A stretch of 64,000 nt of DNA, from assembly GCF_000807675.2 (NCBI RefSeq), contig NZ_CP019962.1, positions 310,001 to 374,000 on the forward strand. Direction: 5' to 3'. Source of the stretch: Eubacterium limosum (GTDB lineage: Bacteria > Bacillota > Clostridia > Eubacteriales > Eubacteriaceae). The translations under genes and the position numbers were made by a program. How positions within the stretch are numbered: the stretch's first letter is position 1; the number at the start of each line of letters is the position of its first letter. Positions 25,643 through 33,580 of the stretch are shown piece by piece. Below the pieces are notes generated by a model. The model searched no databases, was not told where the DNA came from, and saw only the letters and a list, made by a program, of their open reading frames with translations.

Positions 25643-26407
25643 TTATTCAACCACGAGCTGTGCCTCGGTAACGGCATTGTTCATGGGGGCATGGTCGCCC
25701 TCGATCTCAAACGTGTTATACTGAATGGTGATGTCGTATGTTCCAGTGTCCAGCCTGCGTTTCAGCTCCGGATCTTTGATCTCACTGCCCGGCGGCATGA
25801 GCTTGGATTCGTAGATTACCCGGTTGTTGGACTTGTTCTTCACCACCACCTGAAAATAGCAGGGGTTGCCCTCCGGGTTCACCAGGTTCCACTTGGTTTT
25901 GCCGTCGGTATTGGCAGTGATGACCGTATAGCCGGGAATGTTAATGTTTTCACGCTGGGGTACGTTTTGGGTAGGCACAGCCGCGGCGCTGGGGTCAATG
26001 TCCAGCTTTTGCGGGAACCAGGTATTCCAGTTAACCGCGCAGTACACTGCTGCCGCCAGGGCCAGCACACCCACCACAGCCAACACCAGCTTTTTGTGGC
26101 TGCGCCGGCCCACCACTGCCACAAACACGTCGTCAGCAATGCGGGCATAGCCCACCGTACCGTTGACAAACCCGTTAAAGGCGTCTCCCCGGTAAACCGG
26201 GGTAGTGTTGCCAGCCGCATCCTCAAGGCTGTGACTCTTGCTATATTTATCTGTTTTTATTTTTCCAATACCCCCGGCCACTTTATAGCCGCCCTGAGGA
26301 TAGAGGGTTTTCATCTGTTTTAAGGTATAGTAGCCGGTGGTGTAGCCCGTGTTGGGATCGGTGTACCGACCAGCATAATTACTTTCCTGTTTTAACTGTG
26401 TACTCAC
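25643..26407 (-). CDS. Single-pass membrane protein at head of surface operon
   Basis: A 254-residue protein starting with GTG at 26407 after AAAGGAG. The cytoplasmic N-terminal ~105 residues are followed by one helix (LVLAVVGVLALAAAVYCAV). The outside domain has the motifs NPEGNPCYFQVVV, YESKLMPPGS and LDTGTYDITIQYNTF. Similar extracytoplasmic domains occur beside surface-protein loci in Firmicutes, but I cannot name the family. It may anchor or assemble the exported products made by the genes behind it. Confidence 0.65.
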   Translation of the reverse strand: MSTQLKQESNYAGRYTDPNTGYTTGYYTLKQMKTLYPQGGYKVAGGIGKIKTDKYSKSHSLEDAAGNTTPVYRGDAFNGFVNGTVGYARIADDVFVAVVGRRSHKKLVLAVVGVLALAAAVYCAVNWNTWFPQKLDIDPSAAAVPTQNVPQRENINIPGYTVITANTDGKTKWNLVNPEGNPCYFQVVVKNKSNNRVIYESKLMPPGSEIKDPELKRRLDTGTYDITIQYNTFEIEGDHAPMNNAVTEAQLVVE

Positions 26408-26493
26408 GTTTATGCTTCTCCTTTAATAGTCTTTCTCTCAAGAGAGAGAGCCGCAGCGGGTTTTTTGGCGCGCCCGCCGCGGGTAGAATAAGG

Positions 26494-26517
26494 TAAAAAA
26501 GATATGCTTTTCAGCAT
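26494..26517 (-). terminator. Possible weak terminator after the HD-GYP gene
   Basis: A 5-bp ATGCT/AGCAT stem with TCTTTTTT on the minus strand. Weak; read-through into the surface operon is possible, since I see no clear promoter in 26408-26518. Confidence 0.4.
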
Positions 26518-26518
26518 T

Positions 26519-27142
26519 TTATTTCAGACTCCAGAAATGACGCTTTCTGGTGATGGGGGAGACGATGATGTCAGCCTCCTCCTTCTCTGTCGTGAAACCG
26601 TTAATCTGGAACAACGCTTTAACCAGATAGTCATCAAACTGGATATTGCGTTTTTCCTCCATTATTTCTTTGGCCGCAGCCTCGGCAAGGGCCGGGCGGC
26701 CGGATGTTTCGTGGGTTAGGTTATCCCAGGTGTCAGCAACGGCGCAGAGACGGCCCACCAGAGCAATTTCCTGGCTTTTTCGCCCCATAGGATAGCCAAA
26801 ACCGTTCAGCCATTCGTGGTGATAGAGACAGGCATCGCTGGCAATACTAAAAAAGATAATGCTCTGTTCATCTGTCTCATCCTCTCTGGCCTGGCGGTAC
26901 AATTCGCTGAAAAAAGTGCCTCCCTTTTCCGGATGTTCTTTTATATTCTTCTCGCTGCACATGGCTTTGCCGATATCATGATAGTAAAATGGCAGCTTTC
27001 CACGCCAGCGCCAGATCTCCTCAAATTCCTGCCACTCCAACACAGCCAGCAGCTCGTGAACAAGGTCACCGGTGCGCCTGCAGTGGTTTCTGACGGCTTT
27101 GCTGCATGTATTAAAGCTTTCATTCAGCCTTTTTTCCAACAT
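26519..27142 (-). CDS. HD-GYP-type phosphohydrolase
   Basis: A 207-residue single-domain protein. It carries HDIGK (YYHDIGKAM) and HHEWLNGFGYP, a close form of the HD-GYP signature HHExxDGxGYP with Asp replaced by Asn. HD-GYP enzymes degrade cyclic di-GMP; there is no sensor or response-regulator domain here. The start at 27142 is preferred because GGAGGAGAGG lies just upstream. It follows the LuxR-type gene and precedes the surface operon, so it could link c-di-GMP to surface expression (inference). Confidence 0.85.
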   Translation of the reverse strand: MLEKRLNESFNTCSKAVRNHCRRTGDLVHELLAVLEWQEFEEIWRWRGKLPFYYHDIGKAMCSEKNIKEHPEKGGTFFSELYRQAREDETDEQSIIFFSIASDACLYHHEWLNGFGYPMGRKSQEIALVGRLCAVADTWDNLTHETSGRPALAEAAAKEIMEEKRNIQFDDYLVKALFQINGFTTEKEEADIIVSPITRKRHFWSLK

Positions 27143-27161
27143 GCTTTTCCTCTCCTCCAAT

Positions 27162-27199
27162 AAAAAAAGTTATACTGTTTTTTCTGTTAACAGTATAAC
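27162..27199 (-). terminator. Terminator of the LuxR-type gene
   Basis: GTTATACTGTT/AACAGTATAAC stem (27169-27179, 27189-27199) followed on the minus strand by seven T. Confidence 0.85.
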
Positions 27200-27237
27200 C
27201 TTCTCTAAAGTATCGGACATCGACCAAAAAGGATGAT

Positions 27238-29697
27238 TTATATCAGACTGAGTTTCTCAGCCTTTTTGATGGCATCAGCCTTTTTGGATACCTGAAGCTT
27301 ATTATAAATATTGCGAATATGGGTCTTGACAGTCGGCAGGCCAATTTTTAACTCTGTTCCGATCTGCTTACGTGCATAACCTCTGCACAGCAGGGTTAGT
27401 ATTTCTTTTTCTCTAACCGTAAGGCCCGCGGCACAAATGCCGTGATAGTTTTCATATAAATCGTTAAAATAGCGGCAATCCTCCAACACAGGCATGGTTT
27501 GGTCAGGCTGCAGTCGGCTGAGCATGGCAAGGATATGGGGCGATAGCTCTATCACCGGACAGTAGTATTCATCCAGTTGCATGTCCGAGAGCAGGCTCTC
27601 AAGTATGGGAGCGCCGTCTTTTCCCTGTTTCTCGACAGCAATGGCCTTGAACAGGCGGGCGTAAATCTCTCCAATGATAAAATGGTACCGCCTGGAATGC
27701 TCCAGCAGAAGCTCAGCGTGAATCTCAAGTTTGATGGGATTGTTCTCCAGAATCTCTGCCATTCCGTGGACAATAGCGATAATGCCCTTGCCCTGAGGCG
27801 GTGCCGTGTAATAGCCTGCATCGCCCTTTTTCAGCCATGCAGGAATTTCGTCCAGGCGTCCCATTACAGCGCTCACAAAGCCCAGAGCGATTTCTGCGCT
27901 CTGACGCTGGCTGGGGATATCGCTGTTGGCAGCGGCATCCTCCAGCTTTTTGCGGCAGCTGCGAATCTTTTTCTCGTCGCCCAAATGCAGCTCAAGGCGC
28001 ATCTGCTGAAACAGAGCGGAGATAAGAATGCTTTTCTGCTTTTTTTCTTCTGCCTTAATCTCAGCCTTTTCGATGGTGTTCCGGGCTTCACACCACTGCC
28101 CCTTCCCCATAGCATACTCGGCCTCCAGGATATACTCATGTCCAGCGCCGCACCCTCCGGAAACATGGGTATAATACCAGCCATCCTTTCTCAGCCGGTC
28201 CAATACCTGCCGCAGACCGCCAAAGCGGCTGTGATATAAGTACAGGATACTGGGGCAGCCAAAGGTAAAATCCATCTGGCTGCACTGTATCTGGGATTCA
28301 CCTCCCTCAAAGGCCTCGTAAGCCTGCCGGTGGCGTATCGACATTTCTTCCAGATCATTGAATACCGCATAGCTTTCGATAAGGGCAATCTCACCCATGA
28401 TGCGTTTTTTATTGGGGAGGTTAGGATTTTTCTGGTAAACAGCCTTTGCTTCCTCAAGAAGCTCCAGCGCTCTCTCTGCATCTACTACAACCAGATAGGA
28501 ACACAGAAAGGACAGATAAGCCCGGGGATGGCTGAGCTTTTTCCAAGGAGGTATTGCCTTAAAGCTCTCAATAATGAGTGACGGAGCCTGGTCCAGCAGC
28601 TCAGTAGCGCCTTTCTGCTCCATGATTTCCAGGATAGCGTCATCGTTTCTGGCTCTGCGGTAAGCATTAATTGCCTCCAGAGGCTTTTCCTGCTGTTGAT
28701 ACCACACACCATTCTGGTGGTTGAGCTCCTGAATCTCTTCCTGGCTGAGCAAATTCTGCTGATTTACCACATTTTTTAAAATAGTGTGCAGCTGGTAGGT
28801 TCTGCTCTGAGCATGGTAGTGGATAAAATAATTTTTGCGCAGCATCTGCTGCACCACAGCAACGACCTCTGGCGTGCCTGTGACAAAAGCTGCCTGCTCC
28901 AGTGTAAAGGCGTTGAGCTGGGAGAGCTGGACCAGTATCTTCTGCTCTGCCTGCCCCATCTTCTCGCAGATAGCTGTCCATACAAATTTTTCGGCCTTAT
29001 CGATGGCGTCCAGCCGATGGGTTTCGGCGTATTGGAGCAGGGACAGATAGACCGAAGCGGTCCATCCGCCACAATAGGCATCTAGTTTTTCTACGGACCT
29101 GTTCTCCAGCACAAAGCCGTTCTGCCTGTAAAATGCTTGTATCTCGTTCGCTGTAAAGTTAAGGCTCTCCTGGCCGATGATGGTGCAGCGGCCCTTGATC
29201 TCCAGCTCATAGTACACTGGCTCCGGCGGATTTCGGGAGATCAGGATAAGCCGCAAATTTTGGGGTTGCTCCTTTGCGATGATCGCCGTCAGGCGTTTCA
29301 GGTGTAAATTCTGCACCAGATGGTAATCATCAATGACCAGCAGGATATCCTGGCTGAGCTGTTGGGTCAGGATATCCATGATCCTGCCCACATCGCTGCT
29401 GCTCTGAGGTATACCCGTCTCAGATAGGGCGGAAGCCACCTCTGGCAGCTTTTGCTCCAGCGCCTGTACAAACCGTCCCCAGGCCCACTGCTCATCCATG
29501 ACCTCATCGGGACAGGTAAACCAGACTGCCGGAAGTCCGCCGGACCTTTTTAAATACATTTCTACACTGGTGGTCTTTCCTGAGCCCATAAGCCCGTGCA
29601 AATACACCAGCGGCTTCTGTCGGCTCCGCAGCAGAAGCTTTTTCAATTTCTGACGCTCCAGCATCTTTGGTTTAAACGCGTTTTCTAACATAACCAT
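27238..29697 (-). CDS. MalT-like LuxR family regulator (STAND ATPase)
   Basis: An 819-residue regulator. It has Walker A GLMGSGKTT at residues 35-43, Walker B DILLVIDDYH near 117-126, a long helical TPR-like middle, and a C-terminal LuxR helix-turn-helix (LTVREKEILTLLCRGYARKQ, then LPTVKTHIRNIYNKL). MalT-type proteins bind ATP and a ligand and activate promoters. The ATG at 29697 follows GAGAGGG. Directly upstream is the palindrome-flanked segment whose promoter faces the other way in this sequence. The likely targets are the neighbouring HD-GYP and surface genes (inference). Confidence 0.92.
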   Translation of the reverse strand: MVMLENAFKPKMLERQKLKKLLLRSRQKPLVYLHGLMGSGKTTSVEMYLKRSGGLPAVWFTCPDEVMDEQWAWGRFVQALEQKLPEVASALSETGIPQSSSDVGRIMDILTQQLSQDILLVIDDYHLVQNLHLKRLTAIIAKEQPQNLRLILISRNPPEPVYYELEIKGRCTIIGQESLNFTANEIQAFYRQNGFVLENRSVEKLDAYCGGWTASVYLSLLQYAETHRLDAIDKAEKFVWTAICEKMGQAEQKILVQLSQLNAFTLEQAAFVTGTPEVVAVVQQMLRKNYFIHYHAQSRTYQLHTILKNVVNQQNLLSQEEIQELNHQNGVWYQQQEKPLEAINAYRRARNDDAILEIMEQKGATELLDQAPSLIIESFKAIPPWKKLSHPRAYLSFLCSYLVVVDAERALELLEEAKAVYQKNPNLPNKKRIMGEIALIESYAVFNDLEEMSIRHRQAYEAFEGGESQIQCSQMDFTFGCPSILYLYHSRFGGLRQVLDRLRKDGWYYTHVSGGCGAGHEYILEAEYAMGKGQWCEARNTIEKAEIKAEEKKQKSILISALFQQMRLELHLGDEKKIRSCRKKLEDAAANSDIPSQRQSAEIALGFVSAVMGRLDEIPAWLKKGDAGYYTAPPQGKGIIAIVHGMAEILENNPIKLEIHAELLLEHSRRYHFIIGEIYARLFKAIAVEKQGKDGAPILESLLSDMQLDEYYCPVIELSPHILAMLSRLQPDQTMPVLEDCRYFNDLYENYHGICAAGLTVREKEILTLLCRGYARKQIGTELKIGLPTVKTHIRNIYNKLQVSKKADAIKKAEKLSLI

Positions 29698-29726
29698 TAC
29701 CCTCTCTCATGATGGTTTTAAACGGC

Positions 29727-29753
29727 GTGTCAAAAAGTATACTTTTTGGCATG
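29727..29753. repeat. Palindromic recombination-site candidate, left
   Basis: GTGTCAAAAAGTA followed by TACTTTTTGGCATG; a near-perfect palindrome centred on 29739/29740. It matches the right copy at 24 of 27 positions. It lies 30 bases upstream of the LuxR-type start codon. Confidence 0.75.
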
Positions 29754-29775
29754 TCAGAAAACGTTAAAATAATAT

Positions 29776-29804
29776 TTGAAAAACCAATATAGCCGTGCTA
29801 TAAT
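29776..29804 (+). promoter_or_regulatory. Strong promoter inside the palindrome-flanked (probably invertible) segment
   Basis: TTGAAA (29776-29781) and TATAAT (29799-29804) are 17 bases apart on the plus strand. In this orientation transcription would run away from the LuxR-type gene and into the recombinase gene in antisense. After inversion about the palindrome centres the start would fall near 29791 on the minus strand, about 94 bases before the LuxR-type ATG. I see no comparable minus-strand promoter in the segment. Confidence 0.75.
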
Positions 29805-29847
29805 CGAACTAATATTCTTTATATTCCATTTTTTTATTAAAATTTCT

Positions 29848-29877
29848 TTGTGCCAAAAAGTATACTTTTTGGCACAA
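29848..29877. repeat. Palindromic recombination-site candidate, right
   Basis: A perfect 30-bp palindrome: half-site TTGTGCCAAAAAGTA then its reverse complement, centred on 29862/29863. It lies directly behind the recombinase stop codon. Confidence 0.78.
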
Positions 29878-29879
29878 TC

Positions 29880-30509
29880 CTATTCACTCATTTCACGAAC
29901 ACGGCGGTAAAAAGTCCGCACACTGACCCCCAGCATTTCAGCTGCCTGACGCGCCGATACTTCCTTTTCGCAGTAGCGGCTGTAAACTGCTTTAAAGTTA
30001 TGCTCGGTGCTTATTTTAGGACGTCCAAATTTTACACCCTTTTCCCGCGCTTTGGCAATGCCCTCCTGTTGCGTTTGATGAATATAATCCAAATTCTGCT
30101 GTGCCACAAAGGATAATATCTGTAATACAAGATCGCTGATAAAGGTGCCAATAAGCCCCTTGTACTGGCTGGTATCCAGTAATGGCATATCCATTACCCT
30201 TATATCTGCGCCAATTTCCTTAGTAATGCGCCGCCATTCCACGATGATCTCCTCATAATTGCGTCCCAGGCGGTCCAGACTTTTGATAATGAGAAGATCG
30301 CCTTTTTTCAATTTTCTCACCAGGCGCTTATAGGCGTTTCGCTCGAAGTCTTTTCCACTTTGCTTGTCGCAAAATATATTTTTAGTTAATATTTCTTTCT
30401 CCTTTAGTTCATCTATCTGACGGTCTAAATTCTGCCCTACGGTAGAGACACGCGCATAGCCGTATACCTGTTTTTTATGAGTGTTGTCTTTCTTTTTTAA
30501 CCGATACAT
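29880..30509 (-). CDS. Serine site-specific recombinase (resolvase/invertase family)
   Basis: A 209-residue protein. Its catalytic domain starts VYGYARVSTVGQNLDRQ with the active Ser in RVS, continues with IIKSLDRLGRNYEE, and ends with a C-terminal Hin-like helix-turn-helix (VSARQAAEMLGVSVRTFYRR). This is the small invertase/resolvase size class, without large-serine-integrase domains. The ATG at 30509 follows AAAGGAAA. Its end abuts a perfect palindrome with a near-copy 123 bp away, so it most likely acts on that segment. No transposase is beside it. Confidence 0.92.
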   Translation of the reverse strand: MYRLKKKDNTHKKQVYGYARVSTVGQNLDRQIDELKEKEILTKNIFCDKQSGKDFERNAYKRLVRKLKKGDLLIIKSLDRLGRNYEEIIVEWRRITKEIGADIRVMDMPLLDTSQYKGLIGTFISDLVLQILSFVAQQNLDYIHQTQQEGIAKAREKGVKFGRPKISTEHNFKAVYSRYCEKEVSARQAAEMLGVSVRTFYRRVREMSE

Positions 30510-30654
30510 GCGTTGTTTCCTTTCAGTTCTAATCGCCTTTATTTTTTACCTTTTCCATATCAAACCTCTTTCTTAATATATTCCATTTAAAATTAAATTT
30601 CCCTGTTAATGATACCTTAAATTAAAGATAAAAATAGCTCTTAAAGCCTCTAAT

Positions 30655-30737
30655 AAAAAAGGTCTGCTGAAACATTAAATGTCTCAGCAGACCCTTTTTG
30701 TTATCGCTGCCCTTCGGCAGCGCCGTAAGTTTCCAGA
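30655..30737 (-). repeat. Terminator-associated structured repeat, copy 2
   Basis: Same ordered parts as 13974-14060 on the minus strand: TCTGGA, CGGCGCTGCCG with GGCAGCG and GATA, then a terminator stem (GGTCTGCTGA with TCAGCAGACC) and TTTTTT. It lies directly behind the small membrane gene and serves as its terminator. Confidence 0.6.
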
Positions 30738-30750
30738 AATATTATTCTTT

Positions 30751-30963
30751 TTATAAAACATCATGCTTTCCGCCTCCCGAGCACCTTTCCTCTGCGAGGC
30801 TGACGATCTGCCCCTGGGACAGACTACCTGAGCGCAGCAGCTGATCTTTTATGGAGCGGCCGATCAGGCCCACCATTAAAATCATGACTGCCAGCATGAG
30901 CGTTACCAGCAGCGCTGCCAGGAGCGGGCTGAAATTCTTCTTAATGGTTTTCCGCCGTTTCAT
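30751..30963 (-). CDS. Small single-pass membrane protein
   Basis: A 70-residue protein: basic N-terminus MKRRKTIKKNF, one hydrophobic helix (LLAALLVTLMLAVMILMVGL) and a short polar tail. The start at 30963 follows GGAGG; a longer frame does not. No family recognised. It ends at the repeat-type terminator and may be a small membrane regulator or a leader-like protein. Confidence 0.6.
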   Translation of the reverse strand: MKRRKTIKKNFSPLLAALLVTLMLAVMILMVGLIGRSIKDQLLRSGSLSQGQIVSLAEERCSGGGKHDVL

Positions 30964-31077
30964 TTTCTGTTCCTCCTTCACAGGTATTCTTTCCTCTATG
31001 ATACCGCAGGGAGTACAGCAAAAGTACAACCAATTAAAACGGCTCTGTCCGCAGCTTCAGACTGAACAGCTCAAGGC

Positions 31078-31662
31078 TCATGTATTTTCCCGGACAGCCC
31101 GGCAGGGGCTGCCGAGGGCAACCTTATCTGAGGGAATATCCTTTGTCACCACGCTGCCCGCACCGATGACCACATTATCGCCAATGGTGACGCCGGGCAG
31201 GATAATGGCTCCGCCGCCGATCCAGACATTATCGCCGATGATAACCGGCGCGGTCTGGGTCTTGCAGAAAGAAAAGCTCCCGTCCTCCCTGGGTGGCCCG
31301 AAGCGGTCCGCCGCGCTGGTCGGGTGAAAGGCCGTGTAGATCTGGACATTGGGCGCGATGAGAGCATTGTCCCCGATGACGATTTTATTGTCGTCCAGAA
31401 AGGTGCAGTTCATGTTGACTTCGCAATTCTCGCCAAAGCAGATGTTGACACCGTAATCCACAAAAAACGGTGGTGTTATCCACAGGTTTGCGCCACGCCT
31501 TCCCAGCAGGGCTGTCAGAATCCGGTCCTTCTCATCCAGATTCTCTGAAGCTGTCTGGTTATAGGCACGCACCAGGTCTTTGGCTTTGTGCCACTGCGCC
31601 AGCAGCTCCGGGTCGCTGCAGTCGTACAGCTCACCCGCCAGCATTTTTTCTCTTTCAGTCAT
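31078..31662 (-). CDS. Maltose/galactoside O-acetyltransferase-type enzyme
   Basis: A 194-residue cytoplasmic acetyl-CoA-dependent sugar O-acetyltransferase of the LacA/Maa family. The N-terminus MTEREKMLAGELYDCSDPEL and the left-handed beta-helix hexapeptides (VIIGDNVWIGGGAIILPGVT, IGDNVVIGAGSVVTKDIP) are diagnostic, with the catalytic His in IYTAFHP. Length is normal. Usually thought to detoxify unused sugars; no sugar genes adjoin. Confidence 0.92.
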   Translation of the reverse strand: MTEREKMLAGELYDCSDPELLAQWHKAKDLVRAYNQTASENLDEKDRILTALLGRRGANLWITPPFFVDYGVNICFGENCEVNMNCTFLDDNKIVIGDNALIAPNVQIYTAFHPTSAADRFGPPREDGSFSFCKTQTAPVIIGDNVWIGGGAIILPGVTIGDNVVIGAGSVVTKDIPSDKVALGSPCRAVRENT

Positions 31663-31689
31663 TTGGTTTACCTCATTTCGCTCTATTCT

Positions 31690-32361
31690 CTACAGCAGGT
31701 ACCCCACAGCGATTAAAACATAGCTGTAAAGCGGCCTGCGCCCGACCTTCAAGTACATGAAGCCACTCAGAATTGAAAAAATCATGCAGGAGACGCCGTT
31801 CCAGAGCTCGAGGCCTGCGCCCCGGGATACAAAATGAAAGGCGCCCCAGGTCAGGGCCAGCAGGATACCGCCAAAGGGAACCCCGCTTTTTCTTTTTAAA
31901 AGCGTTTCGACGGCTTTCTGTCCGTAAATGATGATCAGCAGTACCAGGCCCACCTCCAGCAGGTAGTAGATATACTGTGCCAGAAACTGGAAAGCGTCCT
32001 TGTTTTGGGCTTCACCGATCACCTTGAGGGTATGCCAGTCCATAAAGGTCATGACCTTACAGCCGGCCAGACAGACCAGCGCAAAGGCCCAGTCCCGGGC
32101 CGGAATTCTGGCCGATTTGTCCACATGCTCCGGAAAGCCGTCGCTTCTGCGTGTCCAGCCAACCACCACTGCCATGAACACAGCCCACAGGCCCGCGGTG
32201 ATGAGGCTGTGGATGCTCCGCTGGGCTGCGGTGTAATTCCCGACATCCACCCCGAGCAGCGCGCTTTCGATGCCGAAAATCGAGAGAAGCTCCAGCATAA
32301 ACGCTCCGAAGCAGAGTAAAGTTATCCACAGATATTTTGTCTTATGCACCGTTTTTTTCAC
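31690..32361 (-). CDS. Predicted polytopic membrane protein, CPBP-like
   Basis: A 223-residue protein with about six or seven hydrophobic helices. The segment GILLALTWGAFHFVSRG recalls the FxxxH motif of CPBP (CAAX protease/bacteriocin-processing) proteins, but the usual EExxxR motif is absent, so protease activity is doubtful. It lies 2 bases before the following gene and forms one unit with it. Confidence 0.6.
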   Translation of the reverse strand: MKKTVHKTKYLWITLLCFGAFMLELLSIFGIESALLGVDVGNYTAAQRSIHSLITAGLWAVFMAVVVGWTRRSDGFPEHVDKSARIPARDWAFALVCLAGCKVMTFMDWHTLKVIGEAQNKDAFQFLAQYIYYLLEVGLVLLIIIYGQKAVETLLKRKSGVPFGGILLALTWGAFHFVSRGAGLELWNGVSCMIFSILSGFMYLKVGRRPLYSYVLIAVGYLL

Positions 32362-32363
32362 AA

Positions 32364-33464
32364 TTACCGTTCCTCCGCAGCCCGGCGGACCAGGGACAGC
32401 AGGACTGCCAGATCCTCACCAGAGGTAAGCGTCACAGCCATCATTCTTGAATCCTCTGTGGCAAAATTGCTGTAGCCCAGTGTACACAGCCGAATCCCGT
32501 CTACTACCTCGATGTTGCGTTCATTCTCGCATTTTCCGCATCCGACACAGCCAAAGCTCTCAACACAATCCCGGAGTCTCTGGGGCAGGCTTGCCCTGTC
32601 CAGGACCAGCTCGCGGGCCAGGCCGCAGGACAGCGGCAGCCTCACCGACAGCGTGTCTACTCCGATGCTAAAGGTGCAGACGGTTTTCTTCTGCCTGAGA
32701 AATCTGACGTTCCAGTTTGGAAAAACATAGGGGTTCAGAGAGAGGTCTGTTCCCAGTGATAGTTCCCCGCACAGCGCGTCCAGAACTGGCGGCCACAGGG
32801 CCTGCCGGGCGCCCAGGGTACGCATAATACCAGGCCTTTCGGGCGACAAAGCCTTTCTCCCTGTCGCCGCGTTTAACAGCGCGCTGTCATAGTCCGCAGT
32901 GTAAAAGAGCACGTCTGTTTTGGCGTAGTCTTCCCGGACATTTTTCTCGCCCAGGCGTTCTGTAAAGTACTTTACAGCGCCCACCAGCCCAGGGCAGTCT
33001 GGAAAGGCAGCCCTGAGCTCAGTGCACTGCCTGTAGGTGGCTGCCCCGCGCCCCTGCTTCCGGTATTCAAAGCTGAAGCCGTGCTTCTCCAGCATCTCTA
33101 AGGGAAAGGCCACAGATTTTTTGAACTGCTTTTTCAGCGCGCCCTTTTGAACGGCCAGGCAGGGCTTACCTTCCTGGGTTTCCAGAACACCGGCCCGGGC
33201 CACGGCGTGCAGGCAGTCCAGTGTTTCAGTCAGATGATGGTAATTTTCCAGATCGTCAGCCATGATGCCTATTTTGGTCGGCAAACGCTCGGCCGCAGAG
33301 GTCTCGAAGGACGTGTAATCCTGGTACAGGCCTTCTAAAAAGATTCGAAACCCACGCAGCCCGGCCAGAATATCCTCTCCTGGCCCGAGGGCGTGCTGAA
33401 TGCCCTCCAGGTCACTGTCACAGATGTTTCTCAGCCAAAAGGCTGCCTGATATGCGATTGACAT
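32364..33464 (-). CDS. Uncharacterised protein with C-terminal Cys cluster
   Basis: A 366-residue soluble protein; no family recognised. Near the end it has CVESFGCVGCGKCENERNIE and then CTLGYSNFA, five cysteines that could bind a metal or iron-sulfur cluster. The rest is mixed helix/strand with no nucleotide-binding motif. The start at 33464 follows AAAGGAG. Almost touching the CPBP-like gene downstream, so likely co-expressed. Confidence 0.6.
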   Translation of the reverse strand: MSIAYQAAFWLRNICDSDLEGIQHALGPGEDILAGLRGFRIFLEGLYQDYTSFETSAAERLPTKIGIMADDLENYHHLTETLDCLHAVARAGVLETQEGKPCLAVQKGALKKQFKKSVAFPLEMLEKHGFSFEYRKQGRGAATYRQCTELRAAFPDCPGLVGAVKYFTERLGEKNVREDYAKTDVLFYTADYDSALLNAATGRKALSPERPGIMRTLGARQALWPPVLDALCGELSLGTDLSLNPYVFPNWNVRFLRQKKTVCTFSIGVDTLSVRLPLSCGLARELVLDRASLPQRLRDCVESFGCVGCGKCENERNIEVVDGIRLCTLGYSNFATEDSRMMAVTLTSGEDLAVLLSLVRRAAEER

Positions 33465-33580
33465 GTTAATCTCCTTTTTGCTTTCCTTTTCTCAGTTCCA
33501 AAATATTGCCTTCTGGCTTCTCTCGCGATAATATTGATATGAACCTCGCAAAACATTTTACGTTTCTTTTTGGCAGCTTT

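Noticed and set aside
29848-29877. Right palindrome as an ordinary terminator of the recombinase
   Set aside because: It has no clear T run behind it, is perfectly symmetric, and a near-copy sits 123 bp away where no gene ends; recombination sites explain both.
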